From Sphagnum compactum (Eukaryota; Bryophyta; Sphagnopsida; Sphagnales), in contig OZ234494.1 in the NCBI GenBank assembly GCA_965153455.1, positions 558,001-622,000 of the forward strand: DNA of 64,000 nt, given 5' to 3'. The number at the start of each line of letters is the position of its first letter. Positions within the stretch are counted from its first letter, which is position 1. Below, piece by piece: positions 50,270 to 63,803 of the stretch. Position numbers and translations under genes: made by a program. The notes under the pieces were generated by a model. It saw only the letters and a program-made list of their open reading frames with translations, had not been told where the DNA came from and did not search any database.

Positions 50270-51200
50270 GATCGATGTCACTTTTAATTCGTTGCTTTTG
50301 TTTAGTGTTTGTCATTACAAGTCTTGCAATTGGGTCAAGTTCGATGTCACATTGAATTCATTGCTCATGTTTAGTGTTTGTGGTTGCAAATCTTGTAATT
50401 GGGTCAAGTTCTAATTTGTTGCTTTTGTTTAGTGTTTGTCATTACAAGTCTTGCAATTGGGTCAAGTTCGATGTCACATTGAATTCATTGCTCGTGTTTA
50501 GTGTTTGTGGTTGCAAATCTTGTAATTGGGTCAAGTTCGATGTGTCACATTTAATTCGTTGTTTCTGTTTAGTGTTTGTGATTGCAAGTCTTGCAATTTG
50601 GGTCAAGGTTCAATGTCACATTTAATTCGTTGCTCCTTGTTTAGTGTTTGTGGTTGCAAGTCTTGCAATTGGGTCAAGTTTGATGTCACATTTAATTTGT
50701 TGTTCCTATTTAGTGTTTGTTGTTGCAAATCTTGCATTGGGTCAAGTTCAATGTCACATTTAATTCGTTGCTCGTGTTTAGTGTTTGTGGTTACAAATCT
50801 TGCAATTGGGGCAAGTTCGATGTCGCATTTAATTTGTTATTCTTGTTTAGTGTTTGTGGTTGCAAGTCTTGCAATTGGATCAAGTTCCATGCTACGTTTA
50901 ATTCGTTGCTCTTGTTTAGTGTTTGTGGTTGCAAGTCTTGCAATTGGGTCAAGTTCGATGTCACATTTAATTTTGTTGATCCTGTTTAGTGTTTGTTGTT
51001 GCAAATCTTGCAATTGGGTCAAGTTCGATGTCGTATTTAGTTCGTTATTCTTGTTTAGTGTTTGTGGTTGCAAGTCTTGCAATTGGGTCAAGTTTGATGT
51101 CACATTTAATTCATTGCTTTGGTGTAGTGTTTGTGATTGTGAGTCTTTCAACTTCATCAACATTCATGCTACATGTAATTTGTTGTTCCTTGTTTAATGT
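50270..51200. repeat. Roughly 70-bp minisatellite, about 14 copies
   Basis: The word TTTAGTGTTTGTGGTTGCAA and close variants recur about every 69-72 bp from about 50305 to 51125, with a last diverged copy (TTTAATGTTTGCC) near 51193. Each is followed by TCTTGCAATTGGGTCAAGTT and CGATGTCACATTTAATTCGT. Because many units are 69 bp (23 codons), a plus-strand frame stays open from 50526 to 51197 and repeats FSVCGCKSCNWVKFDVTF. I regard it as a repeat, not a gene. Confidence 0.95.
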
Positions 51201-54200
51201 TTGCCAAAGAAAAAATCAGTCAATTTTGTTTTGTGACATCCTTAGAAAAAAAAATTCTTTTGTAAAATTGCAAAATACAGTAAAGTTATTCGTAAAGTGA
51301 CCCTGCTTTGGGCCTTTCCTTCATCCCTCAACCCCTCTTTCAACCTCTAAACTAACTAACTAAGCACTGTTGGTATCTGCAAAGTAATGAAATTTTCTTA
51401 AAATATGGGTATGAAATATTGAAACTCAGGATTAAATGCACCGTGGTTCAAAAATATTTTATAGTTGCAGTACACACAGCAATACGTTTTTTTTTTTTTT
51501 TTTTTCAGTGTTCTTTTAGAAAAATCTCCCTTTATGTCCCAAGAGGGGGATTTTTGGTGCTGTGTTTTCCTTACTTTACGGATAACTTTAATAACTTTAA
51601 CCGTGGGTAGTAGACAAACAAGACTTCATAGAAGCCATAGTATTATTATTTTTATTATTTACTATTTATTATCATGGTCGTTGGGTTTCATGAAAATGGA
51701 AAGCCACCTACCAAAAGCTTTTTTTTTTTGCTGCTTTTGCGAAGCTCAGCAGCCATGCCAATTTTATTTTATTTTATTTTATTTCTTTTCCTGTGATACC
51801 TCGTGGGTGGGTATCACATGAAAATAAAATAAAAATAAAAAGTGATGCCCAATTTTTTACACCCATCATCGACAAGAGCTTTAAGAAAAATTTCGAGACT
51901 CCCTTAACTCAACTCAAGCTTTTTATTTTTGCAAAGCCTAGTGGCCATTTCCCCTCCCCGCCCCCCAAATGATACCCGGCAAGTACATGGTGTGTTCACA
52001 CTTGGTGTTAGGGACTCTAGTGTTGAGTCCATTATCACCATACTAGTCATCAACGACTTAAACTTTTACTTATTATGAAGATTTTATGTAAAAGCAACAT
52101 TCGCTTAACATTAAAGTATCGCCCATTTAACATTGGGTGCCACCTAGGATGCCACCTAGATTTACATCTAACATTAATTTAATATCATGTGTGAATGCAC
52201 CATAATATACATATCAAACCCTATATATACCTAGGTCGCTATGTATACACTAGTGCAATACTAGTTTTAAGTTAGGTAAAAAAAATGGAACACCCAACCA
52301 CTTGAAGTGATGAGTTGATGAAGCCATGCATGCACTCATGAAGCTTGGTTTTGTTTATTTTTGGTCATTTGAGACTTTGAAGTTACGCATACTTCATCAA
52401 AGCTTGAAGTTTGGTCTTATAAATTATGTCTTCCAACTTTGTTTGTACGGGGCTCAATTATTTCTTTTTCTCCTTTCAATTGAAATTGTTGGATTCAATT
52501 TTGCCCTTTTGTTCATTCCAAATTTTTTTTTAATGATTATTTTTTGCACACATGACTTGCAATTGGAGCTGAATTTTTTAAGGCTAATGAATATTATAAA
52601 ATTAATAAATGGAAAAAAAAAGAGAATCCTTTCCTTCCAACACCAAATTTTTTTATTAAAAAAATCTGAATTTTAAAGTCTTGATATGATTTTTTTTTTA
52701 TCATGTTCAACCAACATCATGGATACAAGTACAAGCATAGAGAGGGAAACATGTCTTTGTTGTATACAAATTCAAAAAGCAATTGAATGATTTTATAAGT
52801 TCCTTTTCATTGTTTTTATAAGAAATTGTAATGTGAACAACTAACTCTAAACGAGTTAAGGATTCAAAAGGATTTTACATTTCTTTACACAACATTTAAT
52901 ATATTATTGAAAATTTTCTTTTGCTCAATATCTCAATATATTAATTATAATATAATCACTATAAAAAATTTCAAAGTTAACCTATGCAATCCTTTGGTCA
53001 TTATAATTATTTTTTGGAACCCTGACTTTGAATGGATCTAACATCAAAATCCAAAAGATCTTGAAAACCCCTTTCCCCTCCCAAAAGGAAGCAGGCATGG
53101 GCTTCTTGGGTGCATGCCATATCACTTCATTGGCCACGCAATTTTATTTTTTTTATAAATTTTTATTACCCATTTTTTGCTTAGACTTAATGCCCTTTCC
53201 TTTGATTGACCTTGGGTGAACCAACTACCATATAATTTTTAAACCTTGAGTTTGGTGAGCAATCAATCTACCTTTAAAACTTCTTTGAAACCAAGAACAA
53301 TTCAATAATGTCTTTTAACTATATGCATGCCATGTGATAGTGTTATATGATACCACATGATGCTTTTTAATCAATAAAGCTTGCATTTTGACCTTTCATG
53401 CCTATCTCCAACAAAAAGGGATGTAAGGAAGGAAACAAAAATTGCTAAAATGCACATAGTGTTTTAAAATGTAAAGAAATCACCTTAGTAACCTCAGTTT
53501 CCTCCTTTTAAGGACCTTAAATCAATCCACACTAAATCGTAATGTAAAGAACTAAGAAAACGTTGTGTTTCATCTTCAAATATTAGAAAGAATCAAAACA
53601 ACACAAGAAACGCATTAAATTTTTTTGTTTTTTGTTTACATAGAGGAAGGGTTTATCTTTAAACCTTTCTTGGATCTTCGACAACATCACTTGTTATGTT
53701 GGCCTTGTGTTTCTTAAATCAATGAAAGGTCTAAAGATAGATTGGTTGCATCTGCATGTATATAGCTCATGAGGTCAATCAACCAAGAAAATCACCCTTG
53801 GCTTCGCTCAACAAGTTTCAAAACCCTTGTACATATGTCCTTATTTTGACATAGTGAAATAAAAGTTTTCATATCTCAACTCATGTATATTTTGGCACTC
53901 ACACACAAGATAGTTGAGGTTCTTTACATGAAACTTGTTATATTAAGATTTTGAAAACTTGTTAGTTTTTTCAGACAAGGTTGAAGGTCTTTTTTTCGAG
54001 TTCGAGTGCAATAGGAAAAACAAGAACACAACTAGCAAGCACATCACAACCTTGAACTCAAAATGACATAAGGAAAGATTCCTTACACCTTGATTCAAAG
54101 TATGGCAAAGTGTATTAGAGTTCAAAGGTGAAAGGTTTTTGTTTTAGTGAGCAAAGTTGTGTTGGCTTCTCTTTGTGTCTTGTGTCATCTCTTTATCCCT

Positions 54201-55160
54201 CTCATTGATTTCAAGGTGTTGTATGTGATAACTTATCACACATTTTTACATAACAAGTATGAAAAAAAGAAATTCGACTTCTTTTTACGTCAAAAACATT
54301 TAGAAACAAAATTGATAATATTCAAAAACAGAATCGAAGCAACTAATAGCAAAAACTAATACTAAGTTTAAAAATGAAGTTGAATGAAAGGAGTTCTTGA
54401 ATCTTTGCAATGTTCCTCCCTCCATCATCAAAGTAGACAAGATTTTGAACATTTTCAAAAGTAAACAAAATCTTGCACATTTTGAAATTTAAAAATGTGC
54501 GTGTAATTCACTAATCCTTGTTCACTAGACTAATAAATTCGTTATTTTTTCACTGGTCCCCCCATTCATTACAACCAGTGAATTCACTCAAAATCCAATG
54601 AAATCACTTGCCATACATGGACACCTTTTGCTGTAGTGTTTTCATGTGGATTGAAACATTTGTAGTTTAAAATTCCCTCATACATTTGAAACAATAAAAA
54701 ACCTAAACCTTTCTAGGTTTTCTATATGAGGTGAGAAATTTATACATTCGTACTTTGGACAATGTGAGTTGTTCCTTGGGAGTGCATTGAAAAAAAGTTC
54801 ATTGCAAAAAGAGTTTTACAGGCAATATAAATAATTAATTAATCACATATGTTTTAACAATCAACAATAGATCATAATAGGGCTATGTTGTTTATTTGGA
54901 AATTGCCAAATCTCACTAATTGGGTTTCTCTCAATAAACCGACCTAAAAAACAAACCATGTAAATTTACCAAACCTTTGTACCCAACTAATTCTTAAAAT
55001 TTATTAAAAATAAAATAAATAAAACCCAACCAATTTCTATTTTGAAAAATAATTTTAAAAAAAAAACCCAAACCAGATGATTGGTTTGAAATTGAAAAAA
55101 TCAATTACCTGAAATTAAATTTTCTTTGAAAATTCATAAAACCACCCAACAACACTAGTA
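51201..55160. other. AT-rich intergenic DNA
   Basis: No gene or RNA is recognised in about 4 kb. There are long T runs (51488-51506) and (ATTTT)n at 51766-51786. Confidence 0.45.
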
Positions 55161-55164
55161 CTCC

Positions 55165-55180
55165 AAACCCTAACCCTAAA
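55165..55180 (+). promoter_or_regulatory. Two telomere-type repeats (AAACCCTAACCCTAAA)
   Basis: Two CCCTAA units lie 1.3 kb upstream of the DGK start, immediately before the minisatellite. A similar CTAAACCCTAACCC occurs at about 18604-18617. These may be telo-boxes or tiny interstitial telomere repeats. Confidence 0.4.
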
Positions 55181-55199
55181 AACACATTCTCCAAATAAT

Positions 55200-55945
55200 T
55201 GTCACCTCCTCAAGGGACAAAAGCTTATGGGATGTGAATTGCAGGGACAAAAATTCATGGGACCTGATTTGAGGGGTTGGAACCTCATGGGACCTAAATT
55301 GAAGGGACAAAAGCTCATAGACAAGAGAAGACTTGAGGATACAAGATTCATGAGACTTCTTCAATTGAGAGGACAAGAATCACACAAGACCTGCATTTGA
55401 GGGGGGGATAAAAATAGGGTATCGGAATTGAGGGGAGGAAAAATATACGGGACCTGAATTGAGGGGACAAAAACTCCAAGGGACTTGCACTGGAGGTACA
55501 AAAAACTCTTGAGACCTGAATTGTGGGTACAGAACTCACAGGATCTGAGATGAGGGGAAAAGAAACTCATGGGTGAGTAAGAGGGGACAAAAATTCTCAG
55601 GACCTGCATTGAGAGGACAAAAACTATCGAGACCTACATTGAGAGGACAAAAACTAACTATCGAGACCTACATTGAGGGGACCAAATTCACATGATCTGA
55701 ATTGAGGGGACAAATTTTCACCAGACCTGAATTGAAGGGACACGGGACCTGAACTGAGGGGGGACAAAAAATCGCACGGGACCTGAACTGAGGGGGGACA
55801 AAAATTCACAGGTTCTTCTATGTTTGCGGGGACAAAAATCACAGGACCTGAAATGAGGGGACAAAATTACTCACGGAACCAACTGCATTGAGGGGACATC
55901 ATTTCTCGATTCTTGTCCCCTCAGTTCGCGGGACCTGAAATGAGG
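55200..55945. repeat. Degenerate minisatellite (GAGGGGACAAAA...CGGGACCTGAATT)
   Basis: About 18 copies of a unit with GGGACAAAAACTCA, then GGGACCTGAATTGA, repeat at irregular spacing of about 30-55 bp. Copies at 55740-55800 are the most similar. The minus-strand frames across it are shadow frames. Confidence 0.9.
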
Positions 55946-56017
55946 TGACAAGAAACTCGGCATCTCAAATCGCATCACCACCATGCAGTTTGCAGTTGCA
56001 GCAGAGTGCGCGAGTGC

Positions 56018-56053
<36 letters not shown>

Positions 56054-56521
56054 TTCCTGCGATCGGCCTGCGATTCCATGCAAATCCTTTCTTTCCCGGA
56101 CACAATTTGGCGATCGGCTACAGCTTTTGTATGCGCAATTGCAGTCGCAGAATGCGCATCAGACAGCGCAACGCAGGAAACAGTTGATCAGTAAGTAACT
56201 TTTTGTATTATGCTTTGAAGGATTCTGGATTGAAGTCATGGCGTTCTTCTTCTTCTTCTTCTTCTTCTTATTATTATTATAGTGGTTCTTTTTCGGTTTC
56301 TTTTCCTTGATGGCGGTCTTCTTGTCGTTGTAATAGTTTTTTTTTTTTTTTTTCCGTTTCTTTTTTTCTTGATGGCGTTTTTCAAGTGGTAGTATAGGAG
56401 GCGTAGCTGACCGCTCTTGGATAACAACGTGGAGAATCGGAGACTCTGCTAAGTGTTTTGGTGAGGAGAAAGCTGCGGCTAGTGTTTGCAGTCAGCATCG
56501 TCGACGTTGTTTGGTGAAGCT
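55946..56521. other. DGK upstream region
   Basis: This is probable promoter and 5' UTR. It holds (CT)n at 56022-56050 and (TTC)n(TTA)n at 56243-56280, with a T run at 56337-56354. There is an in-frame upstream ATG at 56486. Confidence 0.45.
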
Positions 56522-59500
56522 ATGGCGTCGAGAGCAGAGGAAGAAGGAATTATTACGTTGAGGAACAGCAGCGGAGAAGATGAGTCTAACGACAGGGACG
56601 AGTGCTCCGACTCCACATTTCAACGAGAGTCCGATGGTGTCCAGTGCTCTTCTTGGCATTGTAATTCGTCCCTGGAGAAGCGGACGGCGACGACCTCCTG
56701 CGGCGGCGTGTTACGGCACCAGACGCTCCCACAGCCCCTTACAACGCCTTGTCCTCTGGAACCTGAACCTTCGACCTCGACTGCCGCCGTCGCATCCGAA
56801 CCACGTAAGAAGTCGCTTCAGTTCATTGCAGGATATGTTTGTTACACTCTTGCAAGCCGGTTTTCTCTTTTTGTAACTTCATTTCTCTCGCTTCTTAGCT
56901 ACAGAAGAGAGGGCTGTCACGTGCTATGTACGGAAGCCTGCAGTTTTTGCATTGCGTGCAGATGATCTTTCCGTGAAATTCTGCCTCCGCTTCATCAGAA
57001 CAGGAAAAAAACAGAAAGAAAAGGAAGAGAGGAATCTGAGTCTTACAGTGTAATCTGAACTGTGTCTCATCAGTTCCCGAGTTGAAAAGCAGCTGGATGA
57101 GTGATTCCGAGCTGAGATCGATTGTGAAGATTCCAAACTACCTAGCGGAGGCTATGGCGGATGCTGTGAGTTCAAAGGGCTCTTTAGATCTTGCAATGCT
57201 ATCCTCAAGTAGTCTGGCAGCAGCAGATCATGCCACACCATCTTGTCCTGTCTTAGTGTTCATCAACTCCAGAAGTGGGGGACTTCTTGGTCCAAATCTT
57301 TTCATACATCTATCTGAGCTCATCAGCCCACTCCAGGTTAGCAATTTCTCTTTTGCATTGAAGACATGAATCCGATCTTGCAACAATTTCCTTCTCTCTA
57401 TAAATCCATGGCACTCAAGTGCCTTGTGTAATCCAACACTATAAGTCCTGAGGCAGCACTTTTCCTTGCACCCCAAGTTACCTCTAGCCAGCCCTCAGGC
57501 AATGTGGTTTTGCAACAGGTGTATGATTTGGCACGAACTGCACCAGGTGATGTGCTTGTCCATGGGTTAGGCCTGTTAGAGAAGTTAGCTGAGGCAGGTG
57601 ATGCATGTGCGCAGGCAACCCGCACTAACCTCCGCATCATGGTTCTTCCTGTTCCTTTTCCCTTAGTAATTGCTTTTGTGAGTGGGCACAAGAGTTTAGT
57701 GGATTACCCACAACCCAGATGTAGTTGAGTATGCACAATAGTTCCAATTAGCCATGGCATTCATTATGTGTTCTCTTATGGTAAATATGTGAAGTCTTTT
57801 TGCTTTTTCTTTTTTTTTTCCTCATCGACTCATGAATTGTCAATGTTGTGATTGCCACCTACACTCTTGGTAAAGCTACAAATCAGAGCGTTCCAGATGA
57901 ATAGGGAAGCATTGCTTGAATCATCACAGAGTTGACCCCTTGTTCAATCAATTCTGGAGGCTTGTTACATACACAAGTCCAGTATGTAGAAGGTACACAT
58001 CAGCTTTGCATTGTTTATACATGGGAGTTCCATGTTAAGGGCTGGCAATGTTGATGTGACAAGAGACACAGGCTGTTCTCCTGCATCAATGGTGTTCAGT
58101 GTATTTCATCCTATACCAGGCATATTGCACTTTGGCCTGTCCAAAATTTCTTATGTCCTGAGTCTCAACATTTCAAAATATTGTCCAAATGGCCGGTATT
58201 GCCTCAACCTTTATTTAACACAATCTAGAATCCATAGGATGTTTATCACATGGAGTGGTACTGACAGAACAACAATTTAGGGTCTTCTTTTTGTGGAACC
58301 TGAAAGTGTTGAGAAGAGAGACTTAGGAATAGCTTATTATGCGCCCCTCTAGATTATCCTTGTATTTGGGGGAAAGGGCACACTTAGGTGAAGTGTTGGA
58401 ATATGAGGACAACAAAAGCGCAACTTTGGTGCTCTTTTGATCTGCATTTTTTTCTCAGGATTCTCGGGATTTATATTGGAACTCATTGTCTGGTCTGCCT
58501 ATTTGAGTCTTCAATTAGTTGAGTGTATTTGTAGCCTTTTCCTATCTCTAGATAGTGTAAAATTGCTATACATCTGCTCCAATCTTTGAAATAAGCCATA
58601 GAAAGCAAGGATGTGGAGGATTGCAGGTGGCAGGTGGCGATGGGACAGTTGGCTGGGTACTGTCAGATGTAGATGCATTGCATTCTACTAAACCTAATGC
58701 TCATCTTCCACCTGTTGGCATAATCCCTCTTGGCACTGGCAATGACTTGTCACGCAGCTTTGGCTGGGTCTGTGAAGTGAAATCTCTTTCCTCCTTTGTT
58801 CACAGTTAAAATTTCCCATTTATTTTCATGTCAGAAATTCCTACTTGTTGCTAGGTGTGTTCAGACTCATTTCCTGGACCTTTGGAAGGATCGGTGACCA
58901 TGTGATATATTGAGGTAGATTGAAAAATCTGACTGCAGGGAGGAGGGTTGATGTGGGCAACACGTCGAAAGGTCAAGAAAGTGCTTGTCAAAGCTATCAA
59001 TGCTACCATTGCCCCACTTGACAGGCACTATTTTCTTCTCCCTCCTTTCCTTATTTGTGATGCAAAATAAAGCACAATCAGAGTTCACTTGGACAAGTCA
59101 TAGGGAAGAGTAAACTTCATGCTGAATATACTCTAGTAGATTCAGAAGTGGTTGCCTTAATCATGAAGGACCAGGTTTGCCATTTTTATCACCTGGTAAG
59201 GAGAGAGATGTATATTTCAGCACAAGACATATGTATTTTATGTTTGAGTGACAATATTATGTTGGCAGGATTAAAAGAGAAACAATAGCTCAGGTAGTGA
59301 ACCTTCTTCCTGCATTTGGCTTGAGTTATTCATTCCACCAACCTTTCATCATTAGCAACAATGGCAAGTTACTGACATACTGATTACATCAATGTTGCTA
59401 GAGTCTGGCAACAGCAAGACCTCTGGCCTTACCTTTCATCCATTTTTTCCTTCAGGGTGAGACATAGCATCTGCTGTTGGATAGTCACTCTTTCCTTTAA

Positions 59501-62500
59501 TGCATTTTGGGTAGAGTTTACAATCAAGGGGGTTTATGACACCACCTTGAAGATGGAACTTTTAGCAACAACGTTGCAGTTTAGCCTATCAGATTCTTTG
59601 TGGGAGGCTCCAGGTAGTCTTTGCACCAATCTGATGTGAAAGACCCAACATTATATGAGAAAGAATGTCACATCTCTTCAAATTTCGAAACCTTAGGGGG
59701 CAGGGAGGGTAAACTCTCTCAAAATGCCTAAGGACTTTAGAAACTGAGAGGAATTTTGAAAAATCCTCAAACTGAGAAGCGACAGAAGAGAGAAACAATG
59801 AAAGATGAGTAGTGTCCAACTGCCACTTCAGAGAAGGAAAGAAAGAAAAGAGTAAATTGATTCCCACAGAAAGATAAACAGAATAGGAGAAGTGTGCTTT
59901 AATGGAGAGAGGAAATGCAGCTGGCAGGTCTTCCTATCGCCATCAGCATCTCTTAGTAAGGTGCATCTACGCTTGCCACTATCCATGCAACAAATTCAAC
60001 AAGAAGGCAATGTAATTGTATTTAACCAAATCAGGATTCCCTCTGCTTTGTTTTCATTTACTGCTTATTCTTGTAGCTGTCAAACTATTCATTCTTCATT
60101 CAGTTTATTTCTTCTGTATTGTCCTTCAAGTTCTCCAGGATGATGATCAACTAGAGCAGATTGATACCTTCATAAAATTTATGGTTCACTATAAGGAAAT
60201 GGAACAGATCTCATGGCTATGCAGTGAAGGAGATTATGATTTACATGAAGGGAATTTCACAGATTCTAACCACCAATCAGGGCATCCATACCTTATAAGA
60301 GTGACACAGAAACAACAGAGATGGAATGCTCTTAGTTGTTACTGTGAACAAACATGGGCCACAGGAAACCTTCATCTATTGGATAATATTGTTTCTGGTT
60401 TAGGTGGAAATGACTCAAGGTTACTTCCAAAGTGTTCTGTCGGGCCTTCTCTGCAATCTCATGGATGTGATTATAGTTGGATACAAGTATCCAACATTCT
60501 ACACTATTACACTAATATTTGTGACTTAATGGTCTCTTCTGCCTGAGCTGTCAACCAGAGGTTACATAGCTTCAGTTTTTTCATTTCTTGCTGAATTGCC
60601 AAGTGCAGTGTAATGATCTTTTCTCTCTCTTTTATCTTTCTTTTTCTTCTTTCACACTTGAGGATCTGCTATGGCTAAAACTCATGCAGGCTTCTCCTGA
60701 TAAGGATGCCAACTCTGATGGTCAGCAGCTATACCGGGCAACGTTCTGCAATTATTTCAGCATAGGTGAGGAGTGCATCTCCCTTCAGTGTTCAGACACA
60801 GTACTGGTTCAAAAGCCTTGCTCCATTCCTTCCCAAGCTCTTAGTGCCAAAACTTCTCTTGTAATTTTTATATGGCAAAGAAGGGCAGATGCCTTTCACT
60901 TTTGAGACGTTGCTTTATGGGTGTAGGGATGGATGCCCAGGTTGCATTTGGATTCCACAATTTCCGTAATCACATGCCTTGGCTTGCTAGAGGACGTATA
61001 GCAAACCAAGTTCGTCTTTTCTTTCCCTCCCCCTAGCCATTCTTGTCTACTCCTGAGTTTGAGAAGCTCATGGTTCTTTCTCCTGTCAGCATATTCTACG
61101 AGTCTCTGGAGCTAGTTATATTTTCAGTTCATATAGTTGGGAGGAGTACTAATTGAATGGTCTGTTTCTTTTCCTTAACCTTTTGTAATTACCAAACTGG
61201 TTGCTTGAAGGAAGTGTGCGTATATCGCACCACTGAATCCCAGTGGTGCGCATCTAGAGCCATCTATTAGTTTCACCCATGCCTGCACATGTGTGAAGAC
61301 CAGGGAAATCTGACCCCACTAACTTGGTGACAGGGTTCAATAATTTTAGTGTTTAGATCTTGAACACATCCTTGTTCAGACCTCATGCATGAAATGCTTG
61401 GAATGACTAATTCTTAGATCTAATAAGATATTGCATATACCCACATTCCAAACCTATTGCACTGTCTTATTGTAGTTACTACAGCTGTGAACTTTGACCT
61501 TGCTTCACTGTTGCCATCTACCCAGCTTCTCATGAATGGTGTAGTTAATGGAAGTTTCTGATTAGGGAAAGTTAACCTTCATCATCACTCATGATAGGAG
61601 AACCTTACATGGGGCTTTAGGCATTTGGGACATTAGACATGAAATTACCTTTTTGAGGAGAAATCACTGAAGGTAAATGAACTGTTGCATATTTTTCCTG
61701 ACAATTAACTGATTTCCCAACTGCTTCTTCTTTTGCGGTCACTGATTTGATTGGTCCACAGTTAGACTTATCATCCCTTCAATTCCCTCATGGCTGTTGT
61801 GTCATGGGTCTCAGCATGAACCCTTGTTTAGATCTTTGCATTTGCATCATGTCCAAAAGTATTTGAGTTAACTATGGATAGAGAACTTGGTTATGTAAGT
61901 CAGGGTCTGCTTTCTGCTTTCTTACAGATGATATATGGAGGCTTCTCTTGCACACAAGGCTGGTTTTGCACCCCATTTAGTAGGTGAAGCCCTAGCCTTT
62001 TTTCTTTAATCCCTCAAAACTGATTGCCTGATTGTTCATATGAAGTTTGTGCTATGCCTCCAAGTCTATTGTGCAGTTTGGGCCAGCTGTGTTTAAGGTG
62101 AAGAAGGCTTGATCTATCTCCTTCAGTTTTCTCCACTTATACAGTGTGCAGTCTACATGAACTCAGTTTGGCAAGTTATCATGGTACAGGAAGTGATTAT
62201 TGTTTGGGAACTTTTGAAAAATAATTATGCAAAACCTGATTGCTGGTGGGCATGAGTCAGTGGAGTCAAGAATGTTGTGCGCCTGTTCATCAAAAGGCAA
62301 CAAACTAACACCAAGGAATGGGAGCAAGTGGAAATACCATCTAAGTAAGAGATCACCTATCAAATCTTGTCCCAAATAACTTTCCAATCATTTTCATTGT
62401 AGCTTTAATGAAATTCTGTTACACTGCATCTATGATTCATTCCTGAGATCCTTTGCAGTGTGATGTTGATAACTTTATACTAAAAGGATTTTGTGTTTGG

Positions 62501-63803
62501 GATGGATGGAGCATACGAGCAATTGTGATACTGAATGTGCAGAGCTATGCTGGAGGCAAAAACCTATGGGGTTGGCCTGGATTTGCAACTTTAGCAAAGG
62601 TGGTACAATGCTGGATAAATCAGACTGCCTTATTTGGTGTGTTATGTCAAATTTGGATGCATTTCATCTGTGATTGTCATTACATATCACTCTATGCCTT
62701 CACTCTTGTTCTCGTTTTCTTAATGAGCTCATCTCCCTGAAACCTTCTTCATATAGGCCAAGACTCACCCATCATCTGTCCACTGGACCTTGCTTTGGAC
62801 AATTAAGAAAAGCTTTTGTGTGGTTGGTGGTGGGTTTATCCTCTGCCCACCCTTCATGTTGTCTTATCAGTGCATTTTTTGTGCTTTGGGATGATAGAGA
62901 GGATTTACAGAAGCAAAGCCTGATGATGGGCTTCTTGAGATTATTGGATTGCGTGATGGCTGGCATGCAGCATTTATTATGATCAGCGTCCTCACAGCTA
63001 TTAGAATGTGCCAGGTACTTGCATGCCAGAGCAACTCAGATGCAAGCCTGACCATGTGCAGGTTGACAATCTTAGTGATATCTCCCTTGCATTCGTCAAC
63101 TAGATGTGGGGTTATGGATTAATTCGGGTCCGTAGGTGAGCAAGTATTCTGTCATTGCTCTTTGAAATGTGGCATTGCAGGCATGTCTTGTCATCTTCAC
63201 ATTCTATGATCCAAAAGCAGATGTTTCATTTCTGAGATTGGCTGAAGCTTAGATTCATAGTTGAGACAACGTGGAACACAAAATACATTTATAACTCACT
63301 CTGCCTTGTGGGTCATTAGGACAGGGATTGAGGTTGTGTATGATGTGTTTATCCCATGCAATAGTCAGAAATTACTTGCATTCTTGGAATTCACGTGTCT
63401 TTAGGTCATGTTAGTTACTTTTCTGCTTTTGAGTATAATAGTGGATGCACTGGCCATTTGAAGTGATGTACTGCTAGAGTTCTATGCAATACTGTTTCAA
63501 ATCTCAACTAGACATTTGAACCTAGTTGGTATGAAGATGATTTCTCCTCCAATGTGACAGTGGTGCCTATCACTGTTCCACTTTCTCTTGGAAACAACAT
63601 TCTTTATATCTCCGGATGTCTAAGAGCAGGCAGAAGCAGTACGACTGGAGCTGAGTGGAGATCGGTCAATGGGCTACTTACAGATGGATGGAGAGCCCTG
63701 GCAACAACCCTTGTGTCAATCAGACCAGCCTGCTACAATTCTGCAGATTGAGCAAAATCTAGCTCCATTCATTATGTTGCGTGCACACAGAAAATACAAG
63801 TGA
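56522..63803 (+). CDS. Diacylglycerol kinase, plant cluster II-like (no C1 domain), 13 exons, about 537-546 aa
   Basis: Phosphorylates diacylglycerol to phosphatidic acid in lipid signalling. Exons: 56522-56804, 57074-57336, 57519-57641, 58627-58767, 58939-59024, 59921-59960, 60663 (or 60690)-60765, 60927-61009, 61928-61983, 62261-62344, 62512-62599, 62898-63014, 63630-63803. All phases join. The Ser/Thr-rich N-terminus is followed by [12 protein letters not shown]. The DAGK catalytic domain follows: [25 protein letters not shown] (about residue 224) and [14 protein letters not shown]. The accessory domain holds [68 protein letters not shown] and [13 protein letters not shown]. No C1 zinc fingers are seen, as in plant clusters II/III. 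The intron after 59024 begins GC, not GT; the frame continues as [11 protein letters not shown] across it. Exon 7 acceptor is ambiguous (9 residues). An in-frame ATG at 56486 would add 12 residues. Confidence 0.93.

Noticed and set aside
50526-51197. 223-codon plus-strand open frame
   Set aside because: Entirely made of the 69-72-bp minisatellite; reported as repeat.
50270-51200. CRISPR-like regular array
   Set aside because: The whole 69-72-bp unit is conserved, so there are no spacers; no cas-like genes exist nearby.
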